A stretch of DNA of 64,000 bases, taken from the NCBI RefSeq assembly GCF_014805685.1, contig NC_060885.1, positions 25,533,632 through 25,597,631 of the forward strand, in the 5' to 3' direction. Position numbers and translations under genes: made by a program. Under the pieces are notes generated by a model. The model was not told where the DNA came from. It saw nothing but the letters and a program-made list of their open reading frames with translations, and searched no databases. Of this stretch, positions 53,301 through 63,806 are shown in pieces. Position 1 is the first letter of the stretch, and each line of letters opens with the position of its first letter. Source of the stretch: Silurus meridionalis (taxonomy: Eukaryota > Chordata > Actinopteri > Siluriformes > Siluridae).

Positions 53301-56300
53301 TCCAACAAATGAATGATTATGCAGCATCTCCTGCAAACCTGTGGGTACAAAAACAGACACAGTGGTGTTAAATATCCACAAACTATAAGTCATAGTTTAT
53401 AAACGTGCTACTCCAAAAATCAGCAACTCTTGACTGTGGCAAACTTTAAGTAATTGGTATGCACCAATTGCTCTACTATCTAACCTTCATGAACTTGATC
53501 TGTGATTTCATTTTGTAGCTCCTTCACGCTGGTTAGCCTGATGACACGTCTCAAGGGAGTGCAGGACACAGTCACATCTTCCATTTCCACATCAGAATCA
53601 ATAGTACTGCTGTATTAGGAAACAGCTTAGTCAGTAGATATTTTGTCATACAATTATGCTTCTTAAACCATGTGTAGTTTCTTCCTCAGATATTCAGGAA
53701 AAAATAAATGCTATTCATAATAGTAGGTAAATCTCCAAGTTATTATCTGTTATTATGTATGTAGACCATGGGAAAAGCAACTAAACACATTACCTGGCTA
53801 TATTTATTCAACTCTCACTTTCACACATCTACAAATACACTAGCCCTCACATAAAGAGACCAAATTTCATTGAGCTTATGCCATCTGCTAAACTGATTAG
53901 CCACCATAATTATATCTATAAATCAGAATATATTAGGGCTGCAACTAACGATTATTTTGATAATTGATTAATTGGATAATTATGTTATTTTTGTTTTTGA
54001 CATCGTTGTTTGTTTCTGATTAATCTGATAAAAATTAAATATTTTTAATTAGATATTTTGCTTATAATTATATAAAACTCAAATTCAGGGTATCTATGTA
54101 AAAAACAGACAAACGCAGCAAGCTAACAGGCTTAATTATTAAAAAAGGAAAAAAATATGCATTTGGGTACAAATGCCCAAGCATTCGCTGAAAACCACAA
54201 CAGTGAATAAAATGTAATAGTTTACTGCTGCTGATATTTGATGCTTTTAGATGTAGTGTTTGTTGACACCATTTTAATTGAATCCATCATTATGTCGTGA
54301 GCGAGCTGAAATAATGCTTTGTTTTAAATTGGCAAAAGATGCCATGTTTATTTCACTGAAAATGTACCAGTTATGCACAAGTCGTAAGAATGGTCTTCTT
54401 GGCTGATTTTAAAACTGCATTGTGAACTGTGCATGCATTTATTTCATGCATGTTAACGGCATAAATAGTGCCAGGATGCTTTGCATGCCTTATTACTTAA
54501 AATACCACCTCGAACACATGATGCCATAATTAAAGAACTTTGTTTAATATTTATAAATTAATGTTTGGTGTAATGTCATCTCATATGCAATGTTTGAAAT
54601 AGGTTAACAATTCTTGTACTATATTGTAACTTTTAGGTTCTTGTTTTTTTTCTTTTATATTGGAAGGGGCTGAAAATATAAAAGAGTTCCCTTTTTGTCA
54701 AGATTTGTCAAGTTGTGGTTTCTTTCACTTTCTTTTTGTTTACAACCTTAAAAAAAAGCAAAAGCCATGGTCAGGTGTGGCAGAGAAGTATGTGAGGATG
54801 GTGCAGGACATATATGAGGACAGTGTGACAACAGTAAAGTGTGCAGTAGGAATGACTTTTTTTTAGGTGGGGGTGGGATTGCATTAAGGAGCTCTTAACA
54901 CCCTTTGCTGTTTACAGTGGTAATGTTCAAGTTGACAGGTGAGGACAGACAGGAGTATTCAAGTGATTTGTGGTGAGAGTAGGGAATAGGCTGAGATGAG
55001 CCTTGAGAGTTGGAGGTACATGCTGGAGAGTGCCAGTAGGAGTAAGAGAGAGTACATGTGTAAAATGAGAGAGAAGGCAATGGAGTGGTGCAGTTGTAAG
55101 AAGCAGAGGTGGTGACGATGGATGAGTGTAAGTACCTGGATCAACAGTACAAAGAGATGAAATGTGTTAGAGAAGTGAAGAAAAGAGTGCAGGCAGGGTG
55201 GAGAAGAGTGGCAGGAGTGATTTGTGATAGAAGGGTATCTGCAAGAGTAAAAGGGAAAGTTTATTTGATGGTGGTGAGGCCTGCTATGTTGTATGGTTTA
55301 GAGACTTTACAACATGACAAAACTGACAAAAAGCCAGGAGGTGGAGCTGGAGATGGCAGAATTAAAGATGCTGCAATTTTCACTGGGAGTGATAACCGGA
55401 TGGACAGGATTAGAAATTAGTTTATCAGAGGGGCCGTGCAGGTAGAACATTTTGGAGACGAGGTAAGAGACACTAGATTGAGATGAAAATATTGACCCTA
55501 ACCCTAACCCTAGAAGAACGCTGAGGATGGAGCCAGCAGAAAGAAGGAAAGAGAAAGGCCAAGGAGGAGATTTATGGATGTAGTGAGGAACAAGTGGGTG
55601 GTTGGTTTAAAACATGCAGTTGTAGAGGACAGGATCATATGGAGATGGTTTATCCACTGTGGTGACCCCTAACAGAAGCAGACAAAAGAAGAAAACAATA
55701 TACAATCGTGTGTTTTTTGGGTAAGGGAGTGCTTCTTAGAAGCAGAGCCTGAGAGCCTGGCCTTGGAATTGAGGGATGAATGCAGCTAAAAGGCTCTTAT
55801 GAAAAAAGCTACTCCATTAAAGAAAATCTCAGATTGGGTTGCCTTTTAGTCCGATACCAACACAAAACATAGAGCAAAGAGTACTGAAAGTACTTGAGTG
55901 GATAAGCTATACCTGAAGATCTTTCAATTTCAATTTGACTGCGTTGAATGGCTCTGTTAAAAAATAAATAAATCACGCGCCTTTATACATTTGTGCCTCT
56001 GGTGCCTCTCCTTTGTCCATACCTCTCTATCCCAAATTCCATTGTGTTTGTTTGTTTTTTCCTTTCTTAAGTCCATTAGGTTTTTTTTATTATTTATTTT
56101 GGTATCCTTTTGTCCCCTGTTTTTCACTGTTTAATCTTTCCTGACACTTTTTTACTGAAAAAAATAAATTAGCGACAATTTAACTGATCAGACTTACATA
56201 ATATGCATTTGTGATCTCATCCATTTGTCCTTAGACATGGACTTACACAATGAACAGATATCTCCTTTTTTAACTTTCAGGTCTCAGGTCATCTTGGCAT

Positions 56301-59300
56301 CCACCTGCTCATCAGGTTATGCATTTGGCTGTTATTCTGGAAAACCTCGCCTCGCCTCCCCTCACTTCATCCTTATTAAATCACAGCTTGCCAGATGCTT
56401 TTACACAGATTGAGGTGTCTTGTTCTCGTCCTGATTTTCCACCATCCCCTGCCTCCAGCAAGGACTTAGACTATGACCCCCTAAGCCACACTGATTACAA
56501 TATAGACTACTAATAGGTAATTCCATATGACATGACTGCAATAAACTTTACTTTACCTCTTATCCGCTGCATTTTACTCTATTGTTACTAAATCCTGTGT
56601 TATGTTCTTTTTTTAATATACTTTTGTTCCCACATCGTCTATGTTTATTTTTGCTAATTTTCTTACCCACACAAGACAATTTATAAACTTTGACATCATC
56701 AACACCATCATTTTGCAGACAACTAACATCTTAATGTATATTAACTAGCTTTGCAAAAAAAAAAAAAAAAAAAAGACTTTTTACTTTTAAAACTATAAGC
56801 ACTTTTGTTGCCAAATTTATTTTGTTCTTCTCCTTTGGCAGTCATCCTAGCAGCTAACTCTAACTTCGCTTTTTGCCTGCATTTCCTATCATTCCACAGT
56901 TTTTTTTTCATAGGTGTCAGCTTCTGCTAAGATGTTAGTCAACAGTAGACTTTCTTTTGTTAACTAACATTTTATTACAAGGATTGCAAAATAATTTACA
57001 CCCATTCTCATGTAATAAATATTGATATTGCTAGGACCTTGGTACTTATGTGAAACGGCAGTTCAGAAGGATCACTTTTCACCATGTTTTACACAGATTG
57101 CCGACATCAACTGTGCAACGTGACAACATAAAAATAGAATTTTAGTAGGTTAACTCTAATTCCTATACTTTTATAACTAAATGAGAGACATTTTGCAGTT
57201 CAATTAGCAATTATGCATTAAAATTTCGAATTGCAAAAAACTGTAAAATTCCTCCTCACCTCACGGGTGCCTCTGACTGGACCTGTGCACCATCAGGCAT
57301 CATGTCATTTGATGCATTGGCCAAAAAATCCTCAGGACAATCGTTTATTTCATATGCAAACTTCTCAGTAGCTAGGGCAGGTTCCGGAAGACTTGCTACA
57401 AGGCAAGGAACTGAAGAAAGGTTATTTGCTGGCTGTAGAAAAGCATCTAATTTTTGGGCCTTGCTGTCAGTTCGCACCATTTGATTAGCACAGACACGAT
57501 CACTGGGGTCAGCAGTTGAACTGCTTGAGGTTTTTACACCACTGACAGATGCTGAAAGCCCAGGCAGTAAAGCCTTTTAAGAAGAAACATAAACATGATT
57601 AAATGAGCATATACATGTGATAAGATTCATATTATAGGTGCATGTAGTTACAAAGTTTTCTTTTATACCTGTGTAAAATAAGTGCGGGAAGAATTGGATC
57701 CAAGTAGTTTACTCTCAATGTGTTTCTGAATGCTTCCAATTATGCAGTCTTCATGTAGAAAATGCACTTCATGCTTAGTGGGGTGCACATTCACATCAAC
57801 ATTATGAGGTGCAATTTCTAAACTAAGGAAAAAGAATAAAACTGAATAAACAATTTTATCATATGTACCTCTATACATACATACATTTTATTACTCAGGC
57901 CTTTTAGATTAGGTCAGTTTAATGGCAATTTTTAAGCACTTTAAAGTTTCACTCTCTTAAATGTATCATTTACAGTGAGTAAAATAAGTATTTGAACACC
58001 CTGCTATTCTGCAAGTTCTCCCACTTAGAAATCATGGAGGGGTCTGAAATTGTCATCATAGGTGCATATCCACTGTGAGAGACATAATCTAAATAAAAAA
58101 AATCCAGAAATCACAATATATGATTTTTAAACTATTTATTTGTATGATACAGCTGCAAATAAGTATTTGAACACCTGTCCATCAGCTAGAATTCTGACCC
58201 TCAAAGACCTGTTAGTCTGCCTTTAAAATGTCCACCTCCACTACATTTATTATCCTAAATTAGATGCAAGATCTCACCTCGTGGGGTCTCAATGATCCTA
58301 AGGAAGGTGAGAAATCAGCCCAGAACTACACGGGAGGAGCTGGTCAATGGCCTGAAAAAAGCTGGGACCACCGTTTCCAAGGTTACTGTTGGTAATACAC
58401 TAAGATGTCATGGTTTGAAATCATGCATGGGATGGAAGGTTCCCCTGCTTAAACCAGCACATGTCCAGGCACGTCTTAAGTTTGCCAATGACCATTTGGA
58501 TGATCCAGAGGAGTCATGGGAGAAAGTCAAGTGGTCAGATGAGCGCAAAATAGAACTTGTGGGTCATAATTCCACTAAACGTGTTTGGAGGAAGAAGAAT
58601 GATGAGTACCATCCCAAGAACACCATCCCTACTGTAAAGCATGGGGGTGGTAGCATCACCCCCCTTTGGGGGCGTTTTTCTGCACATGGGACAGGGCGAC
58701 TGCACTGTATTAAGTAGAGGATGACCGGGGCCATGTATTGCGAGATTTTGGGGAACAACCTCCTTCCCTCAGTTAGAGCATTGAAGATGGGTCGAGGCTG
58801 GGTCTTCCAACATGACAATGACCCGAAACACACAGCCAGGATAACCAAGGAGTGGCTCTGTAAGAAGCATTCAAGGTTCTGGCATGGCCTAGCCAGTCTC
58901 CAGACCTAAACCCAATAGAGAATCTTTGGAGGGAGCTCAAACTCCGGCGACAGGCCAGAAACCTGACTGATCTAGAGAAGATCTGTGTGGAGGAGTGGGC
59001 CAAAATCCCTCCTGCAGTGTGTGCAAACCTGGTGAAAAACTACAGGAAACGTTTGACCTCTGTAATTGCAAACAAAGGCTACTGTACCAAATATTAACAT
59101 TGACTTTCTCAGGTGTTCAAATACTTATTTGCAGCTGTATCATACAAATAAATAGTTAAAAAAAATAATACATTGTAATTTCTGGATTTTTTTTTTTATA
59201 TTATGTCTCTCACAGTGGACATGCACCTACGATGACAATTTCAGACCCCTCCATGTTTTCTAAGTGGGAGAACTTGCAAAATATCTGGGTGTTTAAATAC

Positions 59301-59940
59301 TTATTTTCCTCACTATAAATAAAATACTTAAAGGGAGATAGTAATTTGTTGCATAAGCATTATAAAACCACCTCTTAATTTCACCAAAATAGGATAAAGG
59401 ATAGAAGTTATCTTATAATACCCTGTTGGGTGTGAAAGTGTCGCTGTGAAAAGTGTCTTAGTTCAGATACAAATGATACTACAAGCAGAGCAAGAACACA
59501 TTTTAAAACAATTCACTCAGATGGCATGTTTGAAAACTTTTTGAATATTCAGAACAATATTCACTAGCAATTAAACGTGAAAATATTGTTTATGAGACAT
59601 AGGTGCTAATCTATAAATACCTGAGATAAAGGCAAGGATGTGTGTTTTTGGGAAGATATGCTGTATAGACGGCTTCAATGGCTTTTTTCAAGGCACTGGA
59701 TTCCACTAAACGATCTGTAAAACATCTTATACTTAGAGTGATAATGTTTACTACTATTTAGGAGAATAAGAATGGTATAAAAATAAGGCATCATTATAAA
59801 CAATCATAAAAAAGACAGAAAACATACGATTGATGAACAGGATGAAGGTACACTTCTTGACTGAGTAGTTAGCATTTGATATATAACCCTTTAGTTTGAA
59901 AGCAAGCTTCTGATCCTCACACCCCACTTCCATCATCTCC
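44478..59940 (-). CDS. mlh1: mlh1, exons 9-19 (exons 1-8 outside window)
   Basis: MutL homologue 1, the subunit that pairs with PMS2 (MutL-alpha), PMS1 or MLH3 in nuclear mismatch repair and meiotic recombination. Eleven exons on - give 491 residues plus stop. Seven have exactly the length I recall for human MLH1 exons 9, 10, 11, 14, 15, 16 and 17 (113, 94, 154, 109, 64, 165, 93 nt); exons 12, 13, 18 and 19 are shorter. The window covers the end of the N-terminal transducer domain ([17 protein letters not shown], with the conserved ATPase lysine of HPTKHE), the flexible linker ([17 protein letters not shown]), and the C-terminal dimerisation domain. It ends in FERC, the conserved C terminus that contributes to the PMS2-side metal site. 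The GHKL ATP-binding motifs lie in exons 1-8, past 64,000. Confidence 0.96.
45042..45140 (-). CDS. mlh1: mlh1 exon 18
   Basis: 99 nt. It encodes [20 protein letters not shown], then [13 protein letters not shown]. Donor gtaagc. Confidence 0.95.
45231..45323 (-). CDS. mlh1: mlh1 exon 17
   Basis: 93 nt. It encodes [20 protein letters not shown], then [11 protein letters not shown]. Confidence 0.96.
45554..46911 (-). mobile_element. CCGTATTTTCCGG TIR element, copy 2, with nested insert
   Basis: Ends ccgtaatttccgaactataa and cttatagtccgaaaaatacg, flanked by TA (45,552-45,553; 46,912-46,913), in mlh1 intron 16. It aligns to copy 1 in reverse orientation, for example aaacagtagccgaccaagta (46,015-46,034). 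A 626-bp TA-flanked element lies at 46,074-46,699. Confidence 0.78.
46074..46699. mobile_element. Tc1/mariner-type MITE nested in the TIR element
   Basis: Ends cagtggtaccttgacctacg and cgtaggtcaaggtaccactg are perfect inverted repeats, flanked by TA (46,072-46,073 and 46,700-46,701). 626 bp with no transposase. The interior includes an (AC)n/CGCA-rich tract at about 46,360-46,398. Confidence 0.9.
47612..47776 (-). CDS. mlh1: mlh1 exon 16
   Basis: 165 nt. It encodes [40 protein letters not shown] and [15 protein letters not shown]. It is separated from exon 15 by a 5-kb intron full of LINE sequence. Confidence 0.96.
47777..48439. other. mlh1 intron 15, nothing recognised
   Basis: AT-rich intronic sequence upstream of exon 16 on -; no repeat family or ORF seen. 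Confidence 0.4.
48440..49395 (-). mobile_element. RTE-like LINE 3' part, carrying a short TIR element
   Basis: On - it encodes the RTE C-terminal region: [60 protein letters not shown] and [20 protein letters not shown]. The 3' end (ggagcagccgaaag) is near 48,450. It is split by the 169-bp element at 48,525-48,693 and probably continues at 50,083 beyond another LINE insertion. In mlh1 intron 15. Confidence 0.8.
48525..48693. mobile_element. CCGTATTTTCCGG TIR element, copy 3 (short)
   Basis: 169 bp: ccgtattttccggactataa to ttaatagtccggaaattacg, flanked by TA (48,523-48,524; 48,694-48,695). Excising it restores RTE sequence caactacctgcatg, so it inserted into the LINE with a TA duplication. 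It is a strongly deleted family member. Confidence 0.85.
49396..50082 (+). mobile_element. Jockey-superfamily LINE 3' fragment
   Basis: Open frame 49,507-50,064 (185 residues), extendable upstream through [20 protein letters not shown] and [17 protein letters not shown]. It then reads [69 protein letters not shown] and [20 protein letters not shown]. This is the post-RT C-terminal region of an L2/Rex1-like LINE, without stops. It is opposite in orientation to the RTE copy it splits. Confidence 0.8.
50334..50380. repeat. (CT)n microsatellite
   Basis: About 23 CT units within the RTE linker region. Confidence 0.95.
51777..52377 (-). mobile_element. L2-like LINE 3' fragment inserted in the RTE leader
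   Basis: On - it encodes [40 protein letters not shown] and [20 protein letters not shown], the hallmark C terminus of L2 LINEs. RTE leader sequence (cagtgcactggctt | gtgcaaccctaatgg) lies on each side, showing an insertion. Confidence 0.8.
52744..52807 (-). CDS. mlh1: mlh1 exon 15
   Basis: 64 nt. It encodes (S)[19 protein letters not shown], then FL. Acceptor ttttccctag, donor gtaagt. Confidence 0.95.
53230..53338 (-). CDS. mlh1: mlh1 exon 14
   Basis: 109 nt. It encodes [20 protein letters not shown], then [15 protein letters not shown], the start of the dimerisation domain. Confidence 0.96.
53485..53606 (-). CDS. mlh1: mlh1 exon 13
   Basis: 122 nt, or 125 nt if the first of two adjacent AG acceptors is used (cagcag at 53,607-53,612). 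It encodes [20 protein letters not shown], then [20 protein letters not shown] and E. It leads into the C-terminal domain. Confidence 0.92.
53936..54060. mobile_element. hAT-like terminal fragment
   Basis: tagggctgcaactaacgatt followed by attttgataattgattaatt resembles a common fish hAT terminus. No matching right end was found. A shorter related piece, ctagggctgcacaattaatc, is at 62,711. In mlh1 intron 12. Confidence 0.45.
54757..55695 (+). mobile_element. RTE-like LINE 3' fragment with telomere-like insert
   Basis: It encodes [55 protein letters not shown] and LYGLETL with frameshifts, in mlh1 intron 12. The 3' end gtggtgacccctaacagaag is near 55,660. At 55,495-55,512 three ACCCTA units replace the expected coding sequence. 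Confidence 0.78.
55495..55512. repeat. short interstitial telomere-like repeat
   Basis: Three tandem ACCCTA units (vertebrate telomeric TTAGGG on the other strand) embedded in LINE sequence. Confidence 0.85.
55696..57259. other. mlh1 intron 12, nothing firmly recognised
   Basis: AT-rich intron adjoining exon 12. A poly(A) run lies at 56,757-56,774. Short frames at 56,225-56,513 have no recognisable domain. Confidence 0.4.
57260..57573 (-). CDS. mlh1: mlh1 exon 12 (linker)
   Basis: 314 nt, shorter than the 371 nt I recall for human exon 12. It encodes [12 protein letters not shown], a Ser-rich stretch, [17 protein letters not shown] and a variable acidic linker ending APVR/S. The linker is poorly conserved apart from the KLDAFLQP patch. 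Confidence 0.93.
57669..57822 (-). CDS. mlh1: mlh1 exon 11
   Basis: 154 nt. It encodes [20 protein letters not shown], then [17 protein letters not shown]. It contains the conserved HPTKHEV loop lysine. Intron 10, between exons 11 and 10, carries a Tc1 element. Confidence 0.96.
57973..59315 (+). mobile_element. Tc1-like transposon in mlh1 intron 10
   Basis: 1,343 bp with TIRs cagtgagtaaaataagtatt and aatacttattttcctcacta, flanked by TA (57,971-57,972; 59,316-59,317). A second inner motif aagtatttgaacacc recurs near 58,160 and, inverted, near 59,115, as in IR/DR-type Tc1 elements. It is antisense to mlh1. Confidence 0.92.
58292..59097 (+). pseudogene. Tc1 transposase, N-terminally deleted and frameshifted
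   Basis: The open part, 58,292-58,717, reads [36 protein letters not shown] (first Asp block) and [20 protein letters not shown]; then a stop. The next frame at 58,721-58,909 holds [20 protein letters not shown] (second Asp). The Glu block [13 protein letters not shown] follows in a third frame near 58,910-58,950. The stop after CTKY is at 59,095-59,097. The helix-turn-helix region is deleted. Confidence 0.85.
59621..59714 (-). CDS. mlh1: mlh1 exon 10
   Basis: 94 nt. It encodes (H)[18 protein letters not shown], then [12 protein letters not shown]. Part of the S5-fold transducer domain. Confidence 0.95.
59828..59940 (-). CDS. mlh1: mlh1 exon 9
   Basis: 113 nt, starting with the third base of a split codon (as in human, codon 226) and ending one base into the His codon. 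It encodes [20 protein letters not shown], then [17 protein letters not shown]. Acceptor gtttacag, donor gtatgt. Confidence 0.95.
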
Positions 59941-60127
59941 CTGTAAACAGTATGGCAACAGTATATCAAAAGAGAGCAGCATTTCCTTACAATGTAATTT
60001 TAATTTGTAATACCAGTAGTTGAGTTTAAAATCTAGACAACAAGTATATCAACAAATTGGTATCTGGTGTGTTTTATGATAAAAACTGGTGTTTTCTTTC
60101 CTGTTCTTTTTCAAATCTTTTTAGCGA

Positions 60128-60260
60128 CAAAAAAAAAGCGAGTTTTCTTTTGTTGGTGAACCTATCACGTCTCTTCTTTCTTCCACCCTGAGCCAGCGAG
60201 CTTTCCATACTGGTGCCAAAAACCAGTATAGAGTTTAAAAGCACTGAGTGAGCTGGTCAA
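60128..60260. repeat. possible LTR end/primer-site fragment
   Basis: tctttcttccaccctgagcc followed by agcgagctttcc and tggtgccaaaaaccag, sharing its core with 17,087-17,118. The tail may be a tRNA primer-binding site. No LTR pair was found. Confidence 0.3.
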
Positions 60261-61124
60261 AGCCCTAGCAGGGCTCCAGCAGACAACATTAATTGCTCCT
60301 CCAGGTGCAGGATCAGCACTTCCACCCAGAAGCAGGGCCTCTCAAGAGGATCTCTGCATGCAGTGTTGTAAAAGCACTCTTTTGTGTTATCTCCCGAGTC
60401 AGGATCCCAAAACAGATCCTGGCCAGGGAAATGCACAGCATTTATGTCACATACACTGCACAAACTTTACAAATTATTGGGATTAAATCAATCTGAATGA
60501 CCGTTTATCATCTGCAGAAATTCAGTTTAGTGGAGTGATATAAAATCTGCAAAAATATGATTCAGATGTTTTTTGACAATGATGCACGCAACTGGGAGAA
60601 GTGGCTCGAGCCACTATTAATTGCAGCACGAGGGGTCTCACATACCTCTGTGGTATTTTCTCCATTTGAAATATTGAATGGCAGTAAGCTGCACGGCATA
60701 GTATAGCGATTTAACAATGTTAATTAACTCAATGTTTGTAGTTTTGCTTACATTTCAAGGATGTATTGAATTTAGTTTTTACAATCAGAAGAAAGTTTTC
60801 TTGGATGACATCTATGTAATCTATGCAATGTAAGCAAAACTACACACATTGGGTTAATAAACATTGGTGAATTGCTACAGGCTCAAGAATGACAGCCCTA
60901 GCTGCCTAACAGAAGCACAAAACATAGAGATCCCTAGTAAAAACCTAGCAAGTACAATGGTCAGGTTCTGTGAGGATTTTTTAAAAAAGTCAACGCGGTG
61001 TGTAAATTTGACACTCATCCATGCCTCTCATTGGCAAAATGCTCGATTGAATAGGCACAGCATACTTTTATTCAACACTGGAATTAACAAAGGGATAGTA
61101 GCAGATCCCCTTGACTCCAACCCA
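60261..61124. other. mlh1 intron 8, nothing firmly recognised
   Basis: Continues from the LTR-like fragment. Frames at 60,257-60,463 (-) and 60,864-61,235 (+) have no recognisable domain. Confidence 0.35.
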
Positions 61125-61300
61125 GCCAACATGTCCATGTGGGCCCCACATGGGTTTTATTTGGGTTATATGGGCATCATGTGGGCATGGGGTCAGAGTG
61201 GGCAATTTGATGGGCTGAATGTGGGCCCCAGTTAGGTTGCCCATTTTGTTTATTCAAGGGCCTTGTATGGGCCACATTTGGGCTATATTTATCTATATTT
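61125..61300. repeat. degenerate TGGGC/GGGCC-rich repeat
   Basis: Irregular repetition of catgtgggc, tatgggc and gggccacat motifs. It resembles a low-complexity satellite-like repeat common in fish. Confidence 0.55.
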
Positions 61301-62535
61301 CTCAAAAGAAATCTATCATTCAATTATTTAATTGATGATAAATTCAATTGATATGTTTTTTGCGTGTTTTATAAAATCAACAGATTAAAAAATGTTTTTC
61401 CGCCTTCTGATTCTGAAGAAACGGTCATCACTCACTACCACAGAAGCACCTGACCTGACCTGGATAACCTGACCTCTCTGGTAAGAAATTATCTTTTGTT
61501 TTAAATTAATCACATTTCACTGTTGCTTTTATTTAATGTATACTTCTGAAAGATTTGTGGTAATTAATGTTACAGGCACAATATAAAGAAGGTAAGTGTG
61601 GAGAGTGAACTGGTTTACCTCAGAGATAAACACCTGTCTACTAAAATGTGGAAATAACGACTTTTCAAAACATTTTCACCCGTGTTTTCTCAATATGGTG
61701 TCCTCATGATAACAGGAGGGTGAAACAGTAAAAGCACTGTGGAGTAAATCTTTCACTTTACTACCTTTATAACGTGTATATACAATACACATAGAAAAGC
61801 TCTGAGGAGATTGTGACAATACTTAACATTATTTTAATGTAAGTTAGGTGAAATAGGTAGAGGTGATAAAAAAACGTTCATTTTTATATCATTTCTAAAC
61901 ATTAATAAAAACATGATACGTTATGATTACGGTAAAGATAAGGTAAATTTGCGCCGTTCAGAAAGTCAGTCAGAATCCCCCCCACACACACACACACGCT
62001 CTCGGCTCCGAGGCTTCACGCATGCGCATAGACACCACGAACTGAGACGTGTTTGACTTGAAGCTGTGCAGTGCAGACCGACAAGTTCGAGAGCAGACAA
62101 CTCCGAATTCTTCCTGATCACTTTCACCACTAAGCTTTTTAAAGACAAAACATCATTATATGTAACTTAAACTAATGTTACAGTGGTCAGTTCATATTCA
62201 CGGTCCAAATGAACCAGTATGAATTTAATAATCAATCTGTGTTCAAGACCCAGACTAATTATTTTTAAGCATTAATCACAACAAAGCTTGAAATTCACCA
62301 TATTGATGCATTTAGCTTTTTGCATGGTATTATGTCATTTTAACATCATTTACTCAGATCAGTTAACAGTTTGGGCAAATGGTGGATTAGAAGGTGTTTA
62401 CAACCTTGTGATTTTTAGTCTTTTTTATTTTATTTTTTTTAGTTCTGATAGTCTTATGCTCATGTAACTTGCATGCTTTATACATGGTTGATGAAGTAGC
62501 ATGCTCTAGTTTATATAAATATTTTTGCTTTACAG
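61301..62535. other. intron/intergenic; GC-richer patch at 61,960-62,110
   Basis: Mostly AT-rich and unrecognised. 61,960-62,110 is comparatively GC- and CpG-rich (ctcggctccgaggcttcacg, catgcgcat) after a short (CA)n. It could be a promoter for the exon pair downstream, but nothing proves it. Confidence 0.35.
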
Positions 62536-62689
62536 GTAGCCTGAAGCAGAACCGTTTGCTGAAAACTGTCAGTAAGAAAGAGCTGGAGACGGCGCTTGGT
62601 AAATGGTACACAAATGCAAGAGACAGAGAAGGCAACCGTGTTTTGAGAGGCCAGCGGGATCATGATCGGAGGGCAGTACAGCCGGAAGT
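62536..62689 (+). CDS. unrecognised exon
   Basis: After gctttacag an open segment reads SLKQNRLLKTVSKKELETAL, GKWYTNARDREGNRVLRGQR and DHDRRAVQPE, ending gaagt|gtaagt, a strong donor. The composition is basic and helical. The flanking splice signals and open frame suggest a real or formerly real exon. It lies where mlh1 intron 8 should be, on the opposite strand. I do not recognise the protein and assign no function. Confidence 0.45.
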
Positions 62690-62832
62690 GTAAGTCATAT
62701 AACCTATAGCTAGGGCTGCACAATTAATCATATTTTATCCCAATCACTGTTTTTGCCTCTGTTTAATTAAAGGAATACTCCACCCTGAAATGAAAAAATA
62801 TCTTATAAATTTCTGATCCTCAAGGCATCCTA

Positions 62833-63487
62833 TACGGTGGCTGAAAGAGCTCAACATGCTGCAACTGAAGCAAATCCTCACAACACAACCAAACACAGAA
62901 ACACGCTGCAAATCCTCACAACACAACCAAATAGCACAGATCACAAAATAAATGTTTCAAGGGGACCACAACAAGTGACAAACCCGTCTGGGACTGCTTA
63001 TTGTTCAATGTCTATTCGTCACTGGTGTTGATGTGTGTCGATGACTTGAAAGGTGAGTTGTTTGTTTATTTTAACATTGTTTGTTTGATTCCTTGGCCTT
63101 TTGGATATTATTATCCTGAATAATCTGATGAAATACACAATTAGCTGTAAAACGTTATTATGTTAACTGGCAAAGCCAAGGAATCATGATCAGAATGTTA
63201 AAATAAACAAAAAACTCACCTTTCAGATCAACAACACCACCACTGATGAATAGACACTGAACAAGCAGTCCCAAGGTCGTCACCTGTTGGGGTCCCCATG
63301 AAACATTTATTTTGTGGTCTGTGCTAATTGGTTGTGTTGTGAGGATTTGCAGGACGTTTCTGTATTTAGTTCCGTTGTGAGGATTTGCAGCTCGTGTTGT
63401 TCAACTGTTTTCTTAATTTGCTGGTGTTTTTTCTATTTGCATATGTTTTCTTCAGTTGCAGTGCGTTGAACTTTCTGCGCCACCGTG
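62833..63487. repeat. long imperfect inverted repeat (foldback)
   Basis: The left arm, from acggtggctgaaagagctca near 62,833 to about 63,110, is complementary to a right arm from about 63,175 to tttctgcgccaccgt near 63,487. Shared internal blocks include gcaaatcctcacaacacaac, acaaaataaatgttt, actgcttattgttcaatgtc, ctcacctttca and ccaaggaatca. The loop is about 65 bp. It is probably a foldback or MITE-type element within the candidate intron 62,690-63,806. Confidence 0.8.
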
Positions 63488-63806
63488 ATCCGAGGTGTGA
63501 CTTACATCGTTCAGCTGATCAGAATCATTGTTCTAATCACCGGCTTTTGGCAATAGCCAAATATTTGTTTAAGAGTCAAGTTCAGACGCAAGGTTGATAT
63601 TTTAATTGTTACATTCATAAGTTTTGGATTCCATGACTGGTCCCCCGGCATGAGTTATTACTGTGAGAGGCAGAGGTGGGAACAATTCACTGATGTAATT
63701 TTAGGATATGTCTTAATTGATGCATGTTTTTTTAGATGCTGCTGGTGGTATTTAAAAATTTAGTAATTGCCTTTTTTGTCTTTTTTTTTTTTTTACTGTT
63801 TTGTAG

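Noticed and set aside
61960..62110. mlh1 promoter/CpG island
   Set aside because: mlh1 exons 1-8 are not between here and exon 9 at 59,940, so the gene start must lie beyond 64,000.
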